Shown here: positions 62,426-64,000 of the stretch, piece after piece
Layout of the letters: every line of letters starts with the position of its first letter
Position numbering within the stretch: position 1 is the first letter of the stretch
Assembly (NCBI RefSeq): GCF_963662255.1
Contig: NC_085073.1
Span: 5,015,598-5,079,597, forward strand
Origin: Cinclus cinclus
Taxonomy: Eukaryota; Chordata; Aves; Passeriformes; Cinclidae
Length of the DNA: 64,000 bases
Direction: 5' to 3'
The notes under the pieces: generated by a model
What the model saw: only the letters and a program-made list of their open reading frames with translations
Database searches by the model: none
What the model was told of the DNA's origin: nothing
Position numbers and translations under genes: made by a program

Positions 62426-64000
62426 GTGAGTGACTCTGCTGTCCCCCTGCTCCTTTTCTCACTCTTCTCCTTTCACTGCTGAAGAAGTGAAGCTCAATAC
62501 CTGAAGGAGTGTTTCATTTTCCAGCACCCTTAACTTTCCCCCAGTGCCCTCCTGTTGTTCCCAGCCCTGCCTCGGATGGACACAGGGCAGCTGGGTCGTC
62601 ACAGCCTGCTTTGACTTTTGGGTTGCCCTCAAGGTTGCCAAAGAGCTGAAGGGAAGGGAGGAAGCTGTCTGGCAGCTCTTGCCAGAGCCTTCCCCACCTT
62701 CTCCCAGCCTCATCTCCTCCTAGCTCGCCCATATCTGTCCTGCTCCTGCCTTTCAGGGTCTGTCAGACACTGGTGGCCCTTGTCATGTTACTTTCTGGGG
62801 CTGGGTTCCAAACAGCGTTTCAAGAAAGAATATTATGTTTCTCCTTCCCCTGAGTGAACCAGCTCCAGTTCAACACAGTTTTTATCTTCGCTGCCTTTCA
62901 ATTCCTGCTTTAAAAAATGAAAAGGGGAAGGGAAAAAAAAACGTGAAAATCTTCAGCGAGTTGAATGTAATGTTCCTTTGACATGAAGGCTGATCGCTTG
63001 GGATCAGTGGGGAATAGACTTTTCCAAGCTGATTGAATTATGAGTTTTCTTCCTCCCCAGCAATGCTGCTTGAAGCTGGTGAGAGGGCTGCTCTGGTCAG
63101 CACAGCCCTTGACAGCTCTCTACACAATTGTTCCTTATCAGGGTTTATTGTGGTGACGTGGCCACCGGGGCTTGAACAGATCCACAACGTTTTGCTGCTG
63201 GGAGATGTTTTTGGAGCAGTGCTTTCTGTCCTCTCTGCAGCAGGCAAGTGGGGATGTATTTGCCCTTGCCTCTCTCCTGGGTTTTGCTGGGTTCGTGCTT
63301 AATCCCTCTTTGCACAGAGAAACACTCATGTGCACAAAGATAATGTTTTCTTTTATTCTTTTTCGTTTCATAAACCTGGCAAGTGAGCTGGGTTCTGGAG
63401 GTTCGTGCTGGGTGAAGTGTTGGCTGTGGGTCAGTCTGCAGCTCAGATGGTACCACTGGTGACCAGACAGACACACAGACAGCTTCAGTCTGAGCTGTCC
63501 TGAGTGGCAGCAGCAGTGCAGGGGCTGGCAGGGAACTGCCCCGAGCCTTTTGCCCAAGGATTTATCCAGGCTCCTCCTCTGGTGTTGGAGCCAATGCTCT
63601 TGCAGGGGCTTGGTGAACACCCAGAATTGGTGGGTGCTGCTTTGTGGGTTCAGGGTGGTTTTGTTGGCTTGTGGAAGTGGGCACTGGGCATCTCCTGTCT
63701 CTTTGTGCAGTGATGTCAGGAGTGGGGAACCAGTGGAAATCTCAGTCAGGACTGCAGAGTCTTGTTCTTGCCCCTGGGTTCCTGTAACAACGCCTGGCAA
63801 ACCCACTTGGTTTGCAAAGCAAGCTGCAGCTCTGCAGGCGTGCATGGGGAGTTCAGAGTCTTGCAGCTCTACAGCCTCTCTGTGTCAGCAGAGCCCTGAT
63901 TCATCCCAGTGACACACCAGTGAAAACTGGGGTCCATTTGAATTTTGAGTGTGCATCGAGGCCTGTGCTCCAGTGCTGGGAGTGGCAGAATCAAGACTTC
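62426..64000. other. Non-coding sequence to window end
   Basis: Unique sequence. 62860-63060 is AT-richer. Open minus frames at 63138-63845 have no family resemblance or splice structure. Confidence 0.4.

Overview
This is vertebrate nuclear DNA, most likely avian. The clearest evidence is about a dozen fragments of CR1 retrotransposon 3' ends, recognisable by their '...AAGGTCCCTTCCAACCCAAACCATTCTGTGATTC' type terminus (in variants, on both strands). There are no Alu, B1 or L1-like sequences, the base composition is GC-rich, and minisatellites are very dense. Nothing bacterial, organellar or viral was recognised. The size and GC content fit a bird microchromosome or a subtelomeric/GC-rich arm, but that placement is inference.

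The window is mostly intron or intergenic DNA. The one well-supported gene start lies in a CpG island at about 3640-4870. It carries two perfect cAMP-response elements and a third variant one within 122 bp. A strong-Kozak ATG at 3998 begins a 26-nt coding segment that ends at a GT donor. A second small exon (7018-7098) with good splice sites keeps the frame open and makes a 35-codon N-terminus that I do not recognise. Further exon-like segments on the + strand (13831-13931, 44415-44498, 62258-62425) have splice consensus and at least one open frame, but their phases do not all chain together, so they are separate hypotheses. If the gene is real, the rest of the window is mainly its introns. 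A second CpG island lies at about 27400-27830.

The dominant structure is tandem repetition: about sixteen arrays covering roughly 7 kb (about 11 percent). From left to right these are: 39-bp units (11.3-11.9 kb), GGATG (15.7 kb), 31-bp units (16.8-17.8 kb), another unrelated 31-bp array (27.1-27.4 kb), a 20-bp NheI-site array (27.8-28.65 kb), 15-bp units (30.1-30.5 kb), 18-bp units (32.9 kb), a GGGGAT G-quadruplex array (39.25-39.7 kb), 18-bp units (40.95 kb), a 600-bp polypurine array plus an opposite-skew CCCCCATCT array (44.5-45.6 kb), a perfect CTCCT run (49.3-49.5 kb), an 84-copy 17-bp array carrying RUNX-core motifs (54.0-55.5 kb), a CTC run (56.9 kb) and 19-bp units (61.7-62.1 kb). Almost all long open frames in the window come from these arrays or from the CpG islands and are not genes.

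Between the arrays, several AT-rich, CpG-poor stretches (for example 9.9-10.2, 22.9-23.1, 29.0-29.5, 37.8-38.5, 41.3-41.55, 47.5, 49.8-49.95 and 60.8-61.0 kb) carry clustered homeobox, POU, SOX and TCF/LEF-type motifs. They are the best candidates for conserved enhancers. No tRNA, rRNA, CRISPR array or intact transposon was seen.
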